A stretch of 64,000 bases of DNA, from the NCBI RefSeq assembly GCF_933775445.1, contig NC_065874.1:23010501-23074500 (forward strand). Reading direction: 5' to 3'. The DNA is from Argentina anserina (taxonomy: Eukaryota; Streptophyta; Magnoliopsida; Rosales; Rosaceae). Positions 1-12,151 of this stretch are shown piece after piece; the stretch's first letter is position 1; every line of letters begins with the position of its first letter. The notes under the pieces were generated by a model that made no database searches, had not been told where the DNA came from, and saw only the letters and a program-made list of their open reading frames with translations. Made by a program: the position numbers and the translations under genes.

Positions 1-1946
1 CTAGTACACCGGGAAACAGACTAGAGCTCTAACTGTATCGTAATTGTCGCCTAGCCAAGGCTAGGTTCCGACATGCCAACACGTCCGAAGACAACAAAAA
101 TGTTTTAACATAACTCAAGTTAAAACCACTTACAAAACAATCATCACATGTTATTGTACAAATCAAAGTGACATGCTCAAATAAATAAATATCAACGCTA
201 TAAATGAAATTATTCGTAAACGGAAATTATGACAGTATATAATATAGCAAACCATATATATGTACCTATTTTACCAATTATACACATACACAATCCACTA
301 TAACATAGTTCATTCTTCTTAATGAAGTGTAATTTTGAATCTCCGCAAGGGTAGATTCGTCACTATGAGATTTTACTCACCTTATAATCTGAGCGTAATT
401 TCCACAATTCCACAACCGAATCCTTTACTCGTTGTGTCGAGCACCAAGAATAGGTAAGAAGCGAATTTAGAAGCGTTACGTAAAATCTTAAATGCCGAAA
501 CATTAATACTATTTTACTGTTCAGCAATTTCTGCTTTTTACGAAATTATTGTTCACGTAATATTGTTCATATATGTACTGTGTACGTATTACTTTTCATA
601 TACGTACTGCTTACATATTATTCTTCAAATACGTACTATTTACGTATTACTAAATTACCTTTCAAAAATTACTTTACAATTATTGTACGTAAAATAATTT
701 TATATTTACTGTACGTAAAATAATTTTACATTTACCATACGTAAAATAATTTTACATTTACTGTACGTAAAATAATTTTACATTTACCATACGTAAAATA
801 ATTTTACATTTACTATACGTAATTACTTTTTATATTCACCGTACATGAATCACTTTTTACAAAAAAATTACTGTTTTGAAAATCATTGTTCACGCGTCGT
901 CGCATGTGGCGGCGCATGGGGTTCAGGCGCCACCACCTACGGCCGCGCGTGGCGCCCATGCGCCTCCTGACAGTGGCAGCGCGTGGAGCCCACGTGCCGC
1001 ACAAACGGGCGCGCGTGGCTTGCCCACCATCGCCCAAAACCTTGCCTTCCTTCCTCCTCTACTCTTTTACGGCCTCAAGCCTCCTCTTGCACCCCGCACC
1101 CTCCCTCACGCACCGCCTAAGGCGGCGGTTCTCCCTATTTCTCCTCCTCCTCCGAATCTCCTCAAAAACTCCACAAATCACAACAATTCATCTCAGTTAA
1201 TCAAATCAACTAACTCTTACCTAATTTGAGCCTTGGAACTACCGGAGTGTCGCCGGAGGAGCTTGAGATGTCGGCGAAGTCGAGTTTGAGCAGAGGCGAG
1301 GTGACGCGCGAATTCGATCTCCAATCTTGTCGCAGGCGGCACCGAGGATGAGGATCGGCATCGAGATGCTATCCTCTGAGCGCTTGCATTGCCAGAGAGG
1401 AGGATTGGACGGCGTCGAGTTGCAGATCAACTAAGGAGCTTCGGCGTGGCGAATGGCGGCGAGGGAGGACACGTCATGCTCAGGGTTTGTTGCGGTCGGG
1501 ATTGCGGAGGTCGTGGGAGTGGCAGAGAGAGCCACGGAGGCCGGAGGTGGTGGATCGCCGGAGGCGATTTGAGAGAGGGAGAGTTGGGGAGAGAGAGAAA
1601 GAGGGAGGGAGGCGGGTGAGGGGTTTCCAAAAATGGAAACCCTAATCCCTAACTTTTATACCCTTTTCCAAAATCGGAAACTAACTTCCGTCGTTAATAA
1701 CTTTCACGTACGATATCCGATTAGAACGCGTGACGTATCTACGAACTCGTATCGACGAGCTCTACAACTTTCGTGAAGGAAGTTTAAAAGTCAATTCCCG
1801 TGTCGCAGAAATGTAACGTTTTTTCCAATTTAGATTTCCGACGACGGTTCCGTTTTCGATTTGACACGTCGCGAAGCGAAACAAATGCGGTTTATTAATT
1901 TTACAAACTTCAATAATTTCTAAGAATTCAAATTCGGGTCATTACA
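1..1946. repeat. LTR-like repeat debris, truncated by the window edge
   Basis: There is no convincing gene. An AT-rich first 850 bases is followed by a GC-rich stretch (900-1,600) with short overlapping ORFs in several frames, then a segment ending in GGGTCATTACA at about 1,936-1,946. A ...GGTCATTACA terminus is common at the 3' end of plant chromovirus LTRs, so this is probably part of an LTR or solo LTR whose 5' end lies outside the window. No partner LTR, PBS or PPT is visible, so the call is an inference from the terminus and composition only. Other possibilities are an unrelated intergenic repeat or a non-autonomous element. Confidence 0.3.
687..830. repeat. 26-bp AT-rich tandem repeat
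   Basis: Unit starts (ACGTAAAATAATTTTACATT...) fall at 687, 713, 739, 765, 791 and 817, an exact 26-bp period over five full copies and a partial one. Units alternate between two variants ending TTACCAT and TTACTGT. The core AAAATAATTTT is itself palindromic. It lies inside the LTR-like stretch. Confidence 0.9.
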
Positions 1947-4900
1947 CCTACACCGCAAAGTCAAGAAGCAAATTAGAATATGGATTGAACTGGGTTATGA
2001 GGAAAGTGAATTAAGCTTACCAACAGAGAAGGTTTGAGCCCGAATCTAGCCCCGGGGCTCTTTTTTGGAGCCTCACTGTAACAACTCTGATTTCTCTAAA
2101 ATCGGGGTTGTTTGGAGAGGTTTCTCATATTAAAAGATAGAGGATGAGATATGGAGTAGAATTATATGGTTACATGTGTGGGTTCTTGCCAGGCGAGGAA
2201 TATAACTGTCGGTATTGTTTGGTAGGACATGGTAGAGTTTTCGCGTAGAAGTGAGAAAGAAGAAGAAGAAGAAGAAGAGGCGAACAGTAGCATCTTAATA
2301 ACACCCCAGTGGCATTTTACGTTTATACCCTCACATTTCATTCATCAACAGGCTTTGCGCTGGCGTATGACATTGTTAGCTACGTTTTATGACAATCTTT
2401 TTGGCTTTTGCATGTGTTCTCTAACGATCTTAATTCCAAATCAAGGTAAAATCAAAGAAACAGCTTGCTAAGTGGCTTACCGATGAGAAAGTGGCTTACC
2501 AATATAGAAGTTTGAACGCTAATTGAAATTGGGAACTGCCAGGTAATACCTTAGCCTGGTATATCTGGTTGTGATAGGCATGATCACTTAGGTTTGATGC
2601 CGCGGGTTGCACCGGCGGTATTTTACACATACACTGCAATTGGTGTTATACGTACTAAAACAATACTATCCTCTAAGAATTGGAACTGTAGAAATCGTAC
2701 TGAAGCTCTTAAATCGAACTCCTACGCATTATTACTTTGTAATTTTGTAATTAGAATCTTAGAATAAGTTTGAATAGTATTCACGGTAATTGTCGATTGC
2801 GCTATGTTATGGTGTATTCTCATTAAAAATAGTCAATTTTTTAAACATATAGATGACTTTTTGTGGGATAAGATCAATCAAATGATATCCTACATTCCGA
2901 TCTAGCTTCAGGGTCTAAATAATTTTCATTTGCTTCACCTAATAGTAAATTGAATTTGGATCAACATAAAGTGTAGAACTTACATTCCACCATAAGATTC
3001 AACTAAATCAAATGAACATACCAAGTCCGGCCAAACTCTGAAATCCTACTATCACTTGGGAGAAACAACATTAAGCACAAAAAAGAAAAATCCAATAGAT
3101 ATATGAAAATAGAACCCATAATGATCCGAACTCTTTCTCTCTTGTCCCCCCTCTTCGTTTCCCTCTCCTACTCCTCCTTCCTTTTCCTCTTCTCCCTCCT
3201 CCTCTTCCTGTAATGTCTCTTCTACCTCTATTCTCTGCTATTCCTTTTCCTCTCCTTCTTTGACCTCTTCCTCCTCCTATTCGTCTCCCTCTCCTTAGTC
3301 ATTCTCTCTCCCTTCCCTTTTCATAGTTCATTTTGATATTGCAGATCTAAATAAGAACCAATTCTTCCCCTCTTACCGAAACCAATTCTCCTCCAAAACT
3401 ATATCAAAATAGATTTGATATAAAGAGATAAATCATATTATTGATATAAATGTGATTCATTGATCCACTCTCTAGTAGAATAGATTAACAAAGACAAACC
3501 ACCAAAATAAAATAACATGTACAAAGAAACCAAAAACAAAACTCACACTGTAATGAAAGAAGTAATCATCATGCTGCTATTAAACTTGCCACTATCCCTC
3601 TGCTTTACATTTCAATAACCATTCAACCACCTTAAGGAAAAATAAAATTACAAATATTCTAGCAATGTTTTTTTTTTAAAATTGAAATCTTGTACATAAA
3701 TAACAAAGAAAGACACTGTAATAACAGAATCCATCCTCCTACCGTAATCCTCCTTGCTACTAACTATATACTTGATTAAGCTGTGAGTCACTAATTCACT
3801 AACTGTAATGTAGGAATATCAAAGAGAAGTAAATATGTTACACTCAATTACAGATGATTGTAAAAGCAAAACATCAATTAAACAAAAAAGAAAAACAAAG
3901 GAAAGGCTTATTTGTATCAGAAATCCACAAAACTCAAACAAAAATGATCCACCTAGGTATCTTAACAACTATGTGTTCACACTGTAACTACTTACAATTG
4001 ACATACTGCCACCCAATTGTTGAACATTGAACTGGACCAAATTCCAATCAAAAGTGAAAATCAATAGAGGCAAACTCCATGCCCCTTAACAATGCCACAC
4101 TGCTGAAAATGAATTCAACACCAAATAAACTATAGTTGCAAAAAGTAAAACTACCATCAAATAAAAAATTATACTCTAATTCAGTTGATGAAAGCAAATA
4201 AGCAAATACAGGCAGCAAAAATAGGGAGACTACTCAATATCAATACAAACATTCTGAAAAAAAAAACCCCACCCTGTAAAAAGAAGTAACTACAATTTTT
4301 GTTTTCACATATGAAACAGAAGCCACTCCCCATCATAAAACCCAGAAATCACTTTACCCTTTCCCGACTGAGGACCAAGATACAGAGCAAAGAACAATTT
4401 CATGACTCTCATCACTTTACCCTCTCCCAACTGAGGACCAAGATACAGAGCAAAGAACAGTCTCCAATATGAACAAACTGAAACCAAACGAACCCAACTA
4501 ACACCAATACAAAGACAATAAGGAAGACCAATTCACAATATACCCTAAACTAATAGACCCTGTGTTTTAATCAAAACAAAACCCATCATTTCCATCACAC
4601 AACCAAGAAAACACTTTATCATTCACAACTGAAAATCTAAATATTAAGTCAAATTCTAATACAAACCCACTAAATCTGAATAAACCCAGTTAACACCAAT
4701 ACAGATTACATAAACCAAGAGTCGGATTCCCTTCTATACCTGGGTAAGTTTTTTCTCTATTTGCTTGCTCAATTATAACCCACTTACCCCAATTGAGGTC
4801 TGCAAATTTCGTACACCTACTATTCAGTGCCAACCTATATCAATGGAAGTCCCAGCATATGAGATTACTGATCTTATTCAAACTCTTCCCTCTTGGTCTA

Positions 4901-6430
4901 AGCTGTGATCACTTGTTTCACTACAAAGGTAAACAAAAGCATTATCTAACCTACAAATGAGAGGATAAATAGCATGTCTGATGTAAGCCTTAAGAGTCAC
5001 CTAGCATACCACATAATGAAAAAACAATCCTCTTTGTTACTACCAGAAACTTTGGTCATGCCCTGATATCAGCATGCCAAAAATCCCACTTATGTGGTGA
5101 ATGAAGTATGTAAATTTCTCAAACTTACTATTCGGTGCTACTCTACATATTTGGAAGTCCTTTATCTGAGATTTCATTTTTCATGCACCATCCCACATCC
5201 CGGTCTCGGCTGTATTAACCTATTTCACTACAAACAAAAACAAAAGCTTTAGTTTCCTTGTGAATATTAGCCTTGATCTAAATCAAGACGGAAGCAACAA
5301 AGAGAAAATAAAAGTGACAGACGTATGTCGTGAGTCATATGTAGCAACAGCTACCCTCATTATTTATAGCCCACTACCATAGCTTGATTTATGAAGTTCC
5401 CATAATGAACTCTGAGTTGTATTTGTCCCCATCAGAAGTATATAAGTTTCATTCCGTAACTCTATAAGAGTTCAAAACCTCTCAATTATAATTTTGTACT
5501 CTATTTGCATGCTCACAAATTAATGATACACTAATCTATAGCTATGCAATACTTACTGAATAAATCCATAGAAAATAAATTATCAAAATGCAGAACTAAA
5601 AATAGAACACTCTTATTCATCCATATTCAGTGTTCATAATGACTTTCAAACATAATCATCCAAACTAAGACCGGTCAAAGTCACTGAATTATTTCACAGG
5701 CCAAGAAATGAACAAAGAAGATACAAACAAAAATGAAAATGAAGCTGGGGAAAGAACATTCACCTATTCTTTGATAGGACTATCGAAGACAGACCGAACA
5801 CCACTTCCTCCCCATTATTTATCCATTTTTTTTTTCAATTCCACAGTTACTCAGTCCCTAACAATAATTAGAATTAACCGTTAATCAACTTGACAATCCA
5901 ACCTTCAATCCTAAATTGAAGAAACCCACAGATCAGACCCAATCAAAAACAAACCAAAAGTTCAAAACCCCATTAAATTCGAGCGCCCTCAATGTTTGTG
6001 ACTAATAGTTACCTGTAACTTACACAACCAAAAAACACAGATACTCAGTCCCTAACGACAATTAAAATTAACAATTTGTCGACCCAAATAATGCCCACTC
6101 AAAACTTAAACCAAACAGACCTATAAAGTAAAAGAGACAAACAAAACTCAATCATATTCTGTTGTCTGGAGTTTCTTCCCTACCAATGAATGCCACTTCC
6201 AAAATTTACAGAAAAAAATTAAAGGAAAACAAAGACCAATAGAACGATAGGTAGCTCAACACAAAACTTTGTTTGTTCTTCTCTTGGAACAAAGAACACG
6301 GTCCATTACAGAGAAGAATAAAACCCAGAAAAAAAGAATCAATCTCAGAAAAGAATGAAGCTCATAAAATCAAGATTACCCAGAAAAAACCACCACACAA
6401 TCCCAAATTTAAAAAGATGAAGAAGAGAGG
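1947..6430. other. Gene-free stretch with small repeats
   Basis: No ORF here has coding character; the longest are AT-rich or simple-sequence. It contains a pyrimidine-rich simple tract (about 3,130-3,320, CTCCTCTTCC-like), a 63-bp tandem duplication (4,348-4,459) and a diverged roughly 300-bp-spaced duplication (about 4,790-4,945 and 5,095-5,255). Another short repeat, TACTCAGTCCCTAAC plus flank, occurs at about 5,849 and 6,041. On the minus strand it could be intron or 5' leader DNA downstream of the promoter-like region at 6.4-6.75 kb, but no coding exon was recognised. Confidence 0.5.
4348..4459. repeat. 63-bp tandem duplication
   Basis: ATCACTTTACCC...GAGGACCAAGATACAGAGCAAAGAACA occurs at 4,348-4,410 and again from 4,411, with only a few substitutions (TTTCCCGAC versus TCTCCCAAC). 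Confidence 0.85.
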
Positions 6431-6439
6431 AACACTTAC

Positions 6440-6760
6440 GCGGCTCAGAAACTAACCTCCTAACAGAATAACGATCTGCCCGACCCTCCCTCTCTCTCCT
6501 TCTCAGTCTCTGTTTTGAGAGAAAGAATTGAACTGACGAAGATAGAAGCCAAATCACACAAACCCAGTCGAAAACAAAACCACCGAGAAAAGCACGACAT
6601 AAAAACAAAAGCTCGCAACAATCGGCGCTCTTTCTCCTACAGCTCTCCAATGACCACTCTAACCCTCCCTCCCCTCTCCAAACCCAGCCAAATATAAGGG
6701 TACAACCGTCCTCACACTGTACTGTGAACAGTGTCAAGCAGTGAACAGTAAAAACCACCC
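6440..6760 (-). promoter_or_regulatory. Candidate promoter and 5'UTR exon reading leftwards
   Basis: Read on the minus strand this stretch has a weak TATA-like CCTTATATTT (about 6,691-6,700), then a purine/GA-rich leader of about 250 bases with no long ORF, ending in a good plant splice donor (GCC GC|GTAAGTG near 6,440). This is the usual look of a 5'UTR exon with a leader intron. No downstream coding exon was found between 2 and 6.4 kb on the minus strand, so the gene is either absent, decayed or noncoding. Upstream there are repeated CTGTTCAC/GTGAACAG motifs (6,722-6,750). Confidence 0.3.
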
Positions 6761-7984
6761 ACTCTTAATGGTAGGGTAATAAATAAGCACATCGATTTGG
6801 TTCCGACAAGAAGAAAACTTCAACTATATTCAGTATATTGCATGAGTTCAATTAAGATAATATAATGTGGTTGAGATGTGTTATGGACTTGAGATGTGAC
6901 AAGTAACTAAGCATTGTCTATGATTGGTTTGTTTATCAAAGCATTGTTAAGTGAAACCAACCACTTAACAGTATAATATGATGTTTGTATACGTACGTAT
7001 TAATTACAACCTAAGTATACTGTCGTATTGTAATGTAGCTTCTCCTTTGAATAAAAGAGAAAAAAAATACTACATGTTAATTTCCAATACCCAAAACAAG
7101 GCATCAATCTTGGCTTTGAGCCTTCGACCACAAATTCACAATCAGTTCACGTAGATGCTACCAGCTGATGAGGAGGTGGGTCGTGCATCGTCGCAATCAA
7201 TCCTCCATTTGTCCAAACTCCAAGTTGTTTCATTCTCGTCTGATGAATTCTAGTGGTTATCTCAATTATATATATATATATGATAATGGGGATAAAATCA
7301 GAAAGGTTGTTGCTTTAATCCAATATATGAATTGAACCATTTAAAACCATTCAAATTACTTGGCACTTTCAATCGTTATTGTTGTCCATGGCCCAATGTA
7401 GAAGTTTAGTATCTTCACACAGTATATTCAAAGCGCGCCTAAAAATTTCGTCTTCTGTATAAAATCCACGAGACCGAAGCTTTTGATATGATTGGAGCGG
7501 TGACATGACTTTTCCCAAATATTACCCTAATACCTAGAGTAATTCGTGCGGGGACCATTCTTAAGTAGATATACCGTACCGAAATTTCAGCATAGTCTCT
7601 TTTGAAAGTAGACAACACAACCTACAACAATATACCAACACACCAACAAAATTCTCAACTACAATAGTAATTATCCCTTGTACAACTAGATCCACATTCT
7701 TCTACAACATACTCAAAATCCAACATGTATTATAGTTATAAGTCCCCAGGTAATTAGAGCAACTAAAGGAAAACAAATAAAATGACTTGTAGGTTAAACA
7801 GGTAACCTACAGTCTGAGTACTCGGCGGTGGAGTCGCTACCTCACTGCTGCTAAGGAGAGTTGGTAGGCCTACGTATTAGGCATTTGAAAATGAAAGCTC
7901 CAAGGGAAAGTATTTAGAAATGTTAGAGTGAGTGGATGAAAATAAATTGTTGAATTAACAAGAATAACTTTAATACTTCCTAAA
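6760..7984. other. Gene-free intergenic DNA
   Basis: AT-rich DNA with a short TA microsatellite at about 7,269-7,282. No coding ORF, RNA gene or clear repeat boundary was recognised on either strand. Confidence 0.5.
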
Positions 7985-9480
7985 ATGATACGACCCGAAT
8001 CTTTTTATTGTATTGATTACTGTTAAGTCTAGGTATGTTTGTTACCGTAACCCAATTTTGATTTAGTTTTCGCGTTATTGTCGTAAGAGTTTTGTCGGAG
8101 AAATGCCCCGAATTAGAAAGTTACTATTTCGGGAGAAAGTTTATATATTGGGATAAATTGCTATTTTGGGAAAGAAATGTTTTTAAAAAGGGGAAGAGGA
8201 GCAGCCGAGCCCGAGCTCCTTTCCTCCGCCAGACTTCCACTCGCCACCAAGTCGATGTTTGGCCAAGTTAGGCTGCCAAACTGGTTCCGTTTTGAAGCTT
8301 GAACGATTCCCTTCAATCCTAGGTAAAAATCTCACCCTCTATCGTCGTTCGTTAAGAGAAATCAATCCGAAAGAAAATAAGATATTGTTCATCGTCTTCA
8401 TCATCGATTCTCCCTTCGTAGGATACCATTGAATGAGTTGTTAGGCACAACTTGAAGCTCTCGTTCCGGGCAGCAATCCCCCCAAATCATTTGATCCAAT
8501 TCACTATAGGTAAGGAGAAATCAAAAATCCCAATTTCTAGGGTTTGTGAATAGTGCGGATTTGTGTTTTTCGTCGACTAGACTATTTAGAGCTATAATTT
8601 GTTGTTGATAAATTTGTTAGAAATATTATTTAGGTTGTGGTGGTGAAATTTGGTGGCCATTGGTGGTGGCCGGAGTAGGGGCGGCCGGCCGCCACTTCCA
8701 GCAGTGGCTGCCACCGTGTCGAAGTTGTTTTCGAAGGCTTTTCGAACTATTTACATGTTGAGGATGTTGTATTAATTTTTGTAGAATGTTTAGAGGAATT
8801 TGGAGAGGAATTGGGCATTATTTTCCCCAAAAATTTTTGTAGAATGTTGTATTAATTTATTTGTTTTCCCTACAAAGTTCTATCAACTCGGCTATTCCAT
8901 TGGAATCAACGAGGTATAGGCATAATATATATTTGGGAATGGGGGAATTGAATATTCATGATGATGATGATGATGATGCCAACATGTTATATATATTCCA
9001 CCTTATGGTGTCGGTGACTATCTCAAGTAGTGCACCCAAGCCCTTTCTGCCTGAGAGGCGATATGACATGCCGGCAATACCACGAAAGCCTATTACCCTC
9101 TCCATTAATATGACATGACGGTTTCAGGAGTATGAGAGTATATATTTATTTTGCCCACGGGGCATATTGTATGGCATGATGATTTTTACGCAGACTAGCG
9201 GGGCTAGTCTAGTTCTCATAATTATTTCAGTGTGTTTTACTTGGGCTAGCGGGGCTAGTCCCTTGCATTATGGATAAACTATATTTATGTATATCTTTTT
9301 ATTTGATTTCATCTAGCGGGGGCTAGACTATTCCATTTGATGGTGTTCATCATGCCTCATCATTTAACCTGCGGATTCGAAAAGCCTGCTGAGGCCGCTT
9401 CCGTGGGTAGAGGGACGAGCTTAGATTAGATGTGTGAAACCCGGTCTGGTCCGCTAAAACCTTGCAAAGCCCGGTCCCTA
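7985..9480 (+). repeat. LTR-like repeat fragment
   Basis: The segment begins near TGATACGACCCGAAT, resembling the TG(T/A)NACGACCCGA starts of many plant chromovirus LTRs. It contains a GC-rich leader-like part (8,190-8,720) and a repeated GCTAGCGGGGCTAGTC phrase (about 9,195-9,260, related text at 9,310-9,330). An 85-codon ORF at 8,861-9,118 has no recognisable domain and includes a GATGAT microsatellite. No gag-pol sequence flanks it. It is best treated as a solo or truncated LTR, with low certainty. Confidence 0.3.
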
Positions 9481-9528
9481 AAAGCCCGATAAATAATAAA
9501 ATATTATACATACATATTTTATTATATT

Positions 9529-10109
9529 TAGAATAAAACTATCGCATTATGCAGCAAATATATGAAGGAAACTTCTCAGGATCGATCAACACCAGCCGAT
9601 ATGATCGGTATATATATTTAGTGACCCTGTAAAATTTTCATCCAATTCGGACCTTGTCTGACCGTCAAAATTTTCGGTAAATCGAGAACAACACTAATAT
9701 GCCATAAAGGAAGACTCATTACCAAAATGCGAACACCGAAAACCGTTTGCATATCTGAAATCACTTAATTTTTGTCACCGATTGTGTGGGTTCACACAAA
9801 GCAAACCCATTTGGCAAAGCCCCTGTCAATGAGGATTTTAATATGTCAAAATGCATCTTTTTTTGTTGACCGTAGGTACGGAGGGTCAAACAATGTCCAA
9901 AACTGACAAATTTTTTACGGGTTCCCTAAATATATATACTGATCACATCTGGTGGTGTCGATCGATCGTATTTCGAACTGGATTTATCAATCGCCGAAAA
10001 GTCCACTAATGTATCATAACCTTTATATTAGGTTTATAATAAAACTATCGCATTATGAAGCAACTATATGGAGGAAACTTCTCAGGATCAATCAACACCT
10101 CCCGATATG
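9529..10109. repeat. 75-bp direct repeats
   Basis: TAGAATAAAACTATCGCATT... to CCGATATG at about 9,529-9,603 recurs at about 10,034-10,109 with roughly 8 substitutions. The second copy stops exactly where the hAT terminus (TAGACCTGGCATT) begins, so the hAT inserted at, or truncated, this copy. Confidence 0.85.
9583..9966. repeat. Long imperfect inverted repeat, MITE-like
   Basis: GATCGATCAACACCAG...TATATATTTA (from about 9,583) reappears in reverse complement as TAAATATATATACTG...GGTGTCGATCGATC (ending about 9,965). Both arms continue inward about 80-100 bases with substitutions (TTGTCTGACCGTC versus TTGTTTGACCCTC). Total span is about 380 bp with a roughly 180-bp centre, which suggests a foldback or long-TIR non-autonomous element. 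No transposase is inside. Confidence 0.6.
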
Positions 10110-10290
10110 TAGACCTGGCATTTCAGCCCGTGAACCCGTGAACCGCCCGATACCCGCCCATTAAAAACCCATCCAAACCCGCCCGATAAGCTTTCTCGGT
10201 TGACGGGCTGATAACCCGTTAATAACCCGCTAACCAACGGGCGGAAACGGGCAGCCCAATGGAACCCGTCAACCCGTTAAGAAAATGAAA
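10110..10290 (+). repeat. Left terminal and subterminal repeats of the hAT element
   Basis: The 13-bp terminal TAGACCTGGCATT is followed by many short GTGAACCCG / AACCCG / CGGGC motifs in both orientations. It matches the right end in reverse complement. Confidence 0.8.
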
Positions 10291-11094
10291 CCCAAGTCTA
10301 ACCTATCATTTCATAAGCAGCCGCTACTTCTCTTCTTCATCTTTGAAGTTCTCCTCTTTGAAGCACCTTCGTTTCCAGTCGCCAATTCGATAACTTTTGG
10401 TATGAGAATCATTCATCTCATCGTTCTCATCATTTTGGTGGTTTTAGTTTTCCAATTTAATTGATATTCAGACTAACTCGATTTTGGGTTTCTGGGTTCT
10501 TCGTTGTTCTTCAAAGAATTGGAATCTGCTCTAGCAATTTGGAACTCCAATAGGGTTCGTGTGGGGCTGTGTAGCATTCGGACGTTTTCTGGGTTCAGTT
10601 GATCAACCCAACTTCAATATGGTGGCTTTTGTATGACTTGAGTTCATTAAGGAATCTACTGGTTACGATATTCAAAGGTAAGATTAGTTTGTGAATCAAA
10701 TTTTGTTTAAGACATCTATATCATAAATCATTTGCATATATTGAAAGCTCATACTTTAGGCTTGTATCTGTGTAGTTTCATGTAATTTGATTTAGAATTC
10801 ATTGGTTGAGTTCAAGCGTCAAAGCATAGTTATGCATTCTGTTAATAAGCTTTTTGCATTTTGGACCCAGATACCATTTTACTAAGATTTCCTAATTTTG
10901 AATTCAGTAATGAAAGTAGGTTGCTTCATATAAATTGTAGCACACATCCTTATGATCATTTCAGAATTAAAATCTCTTTAAAAGGAGCTTCCTAGATCAA
11001 GTTATGATTATTACAAATTAAGGATCTGCAATAGGAAATTCTGCATATCAGTTATTTTGAGAGAAGGCACATAAACAGTTTATGATAAACTTAC

Positions 11095-11580
11095 TTGCTA
11101 TATAGAAGAAAATACACATATAATACACCACATATAACCAGTGCTGACAATGCAAGAGGCCAAGATAATATAAGCAGATTGATCAGTGCACCAGTTCCCT
11201 AAATACAGAAATGAAAAGAAACTATAATGTACACTATATAAACCAAAATGCATATTGAAAGGAAGAGAAGAGTAGAACAGCCACAAAAACCTGAAGCCCA
11301 TTACGTAATATCAAGTTAATATCATTTGCATGACAAGTGATAATCGTTGACAATCTGACCCTAGTCTGCTTGTCAAATTACCAACTGATTCTCTGTCAAA
11401 AAAGGATATGTCCTACATCAAAACAGATTCATGTTGAATAAGAATAAAGACTAAGCATTTCATGTTCACCTGTAGATTCTTAACAAATAGCATCCTGTAG
11501 TTGCAAATTTATAATTGAAGCACAAACCTGGACAATAACAAGTTAACAACTGAGTACAGGGTTTCCCTGAGGCGCTTAAC
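11095..11580 (-). pseudogene. Captured exons of a TAP-type ABC transporter (ABCB26-like)
   Basis: On the minus strand four exon-like blocks with proper splice borders can be read: 11,528-11,580 (VKRLRETLYS...), 11,470-11,494, 11,291-11,412 (DISFFDRESVGNLTSRLG...) and 11,095-11,198 (GALINLLILSWPLALSALV...). Order, phases and motifs match the transmembrane domain of plant half-size ABCB transporters related to mammalian TAP (Arabidopsis ABCB26 type, chloroplast). The ATP-binding domain, N terminus and promoter are absent. The third block has a stop (TGA) after the residues MQMILT; the downstream codons make sense in the next frame, so it carries a small frameshift. It lies antisense to the hAT transposase and inside the hAT ends, so it is best read as a transduplicated, non-functional host-gene fragment. 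Family assignment rests on remembered motifs, not a search. Confidence 0.75.
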
Positions 11581-11944
11581 CTGCAATGATCAATTGGCAG
11601 CAGATGGTGTACGATTTTGATTTAGGCACAAATGCTTCAACCCTTATGACCAAAAGACGATTACACTGACTACTTATATATCTAACAATCCTATTCTGAA
11701 GGATAAGGTGCTCCCCTGTTTCTGCTTTTTCTATTTACTTATATTTATGAGTCTCGATCATCCGTAGCAACTCGATCTACAGTTTAGTTAGTATTGATTG
11801 AGTGCCAGCATGCATGCAGTACGTATAACAAATTTTCCCGTTAGCCTCGCGCATGAAGATTGTGATGAGGTTTGGAATGAGGGGTGTAGAGCTAGAAGCC
11901 TAGAAGTGACAATGAATGCAGGCAGACTATATAATATGTAGAAG

Positions 11945-12151
11945 TTAACTGAAGTAGTACGGTTGAGGAGTTCCACCAGAACTTGGGTATAGAGTATGAG
12001 TTAGATCACTGAGGGCCTTTTCATAAGATATAAACCCCATGAACCAGCATTCATGACCGTCTCTTGTGTCTATCTGTATGTATTTCTCTGAAGGGTTCCA
12101 TCTATTTGCAGAAGGATTCACTGCTCTTAATTGATTAAGCTGCAGCACCAC
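11945..12151 (-). pseudogene. Captured terminal exon of a GEM-like GRAM-domain protein
   Basis: A minus-strand ORF opens directly after a splice acceptor (TGCATGTAG|GTGG at 12,152) and runs 68 codons to a TAA. The translation LRAVNPSANRWNPSEKY followed by IQIDTRDGHECWFMGFISYEKA has the conserved NPSEKYIQ and FWFMGF-like signature of the GRAM domain in plant GEM-like (GLABRA2 expression modulator / FIP1 / ABA-responsive) proteins. In that family this region is near the C terminus, which agrees with the stop codon soon after. Upstream exons of the family were not recognised. It sits within the hAT leader region, antisense to the transposase and beside the ABC-transporter fragment, so it appears to be a second captured host-gene piece. 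Confidence 0.75.

Noticed and set aside
687..830. Tandem repeat as a CRISPR array
   Set aside because: Units are directly adjacent with no unique spacers, and the genome is a plant.
876..1229. Pro-rich plus-strand ORFs of 104-117 codons
   Set aside because: They overlap in two frames within a GC-rich LTR-like stretch and have no signal peptide or domain.
2229..2471. 80-codon plus-strand ORF with an acidic run
   Set aside because: The acidic run comes from a GAAGAAGAAG microsatellite; no other coding sign.
6345..6758. 137-codon minus-strand ORF
   Set aside because: It spans a probable 5'UTR exon and splice donor, is Phe/Trp/Cys-biased and matches nothing I recognise.
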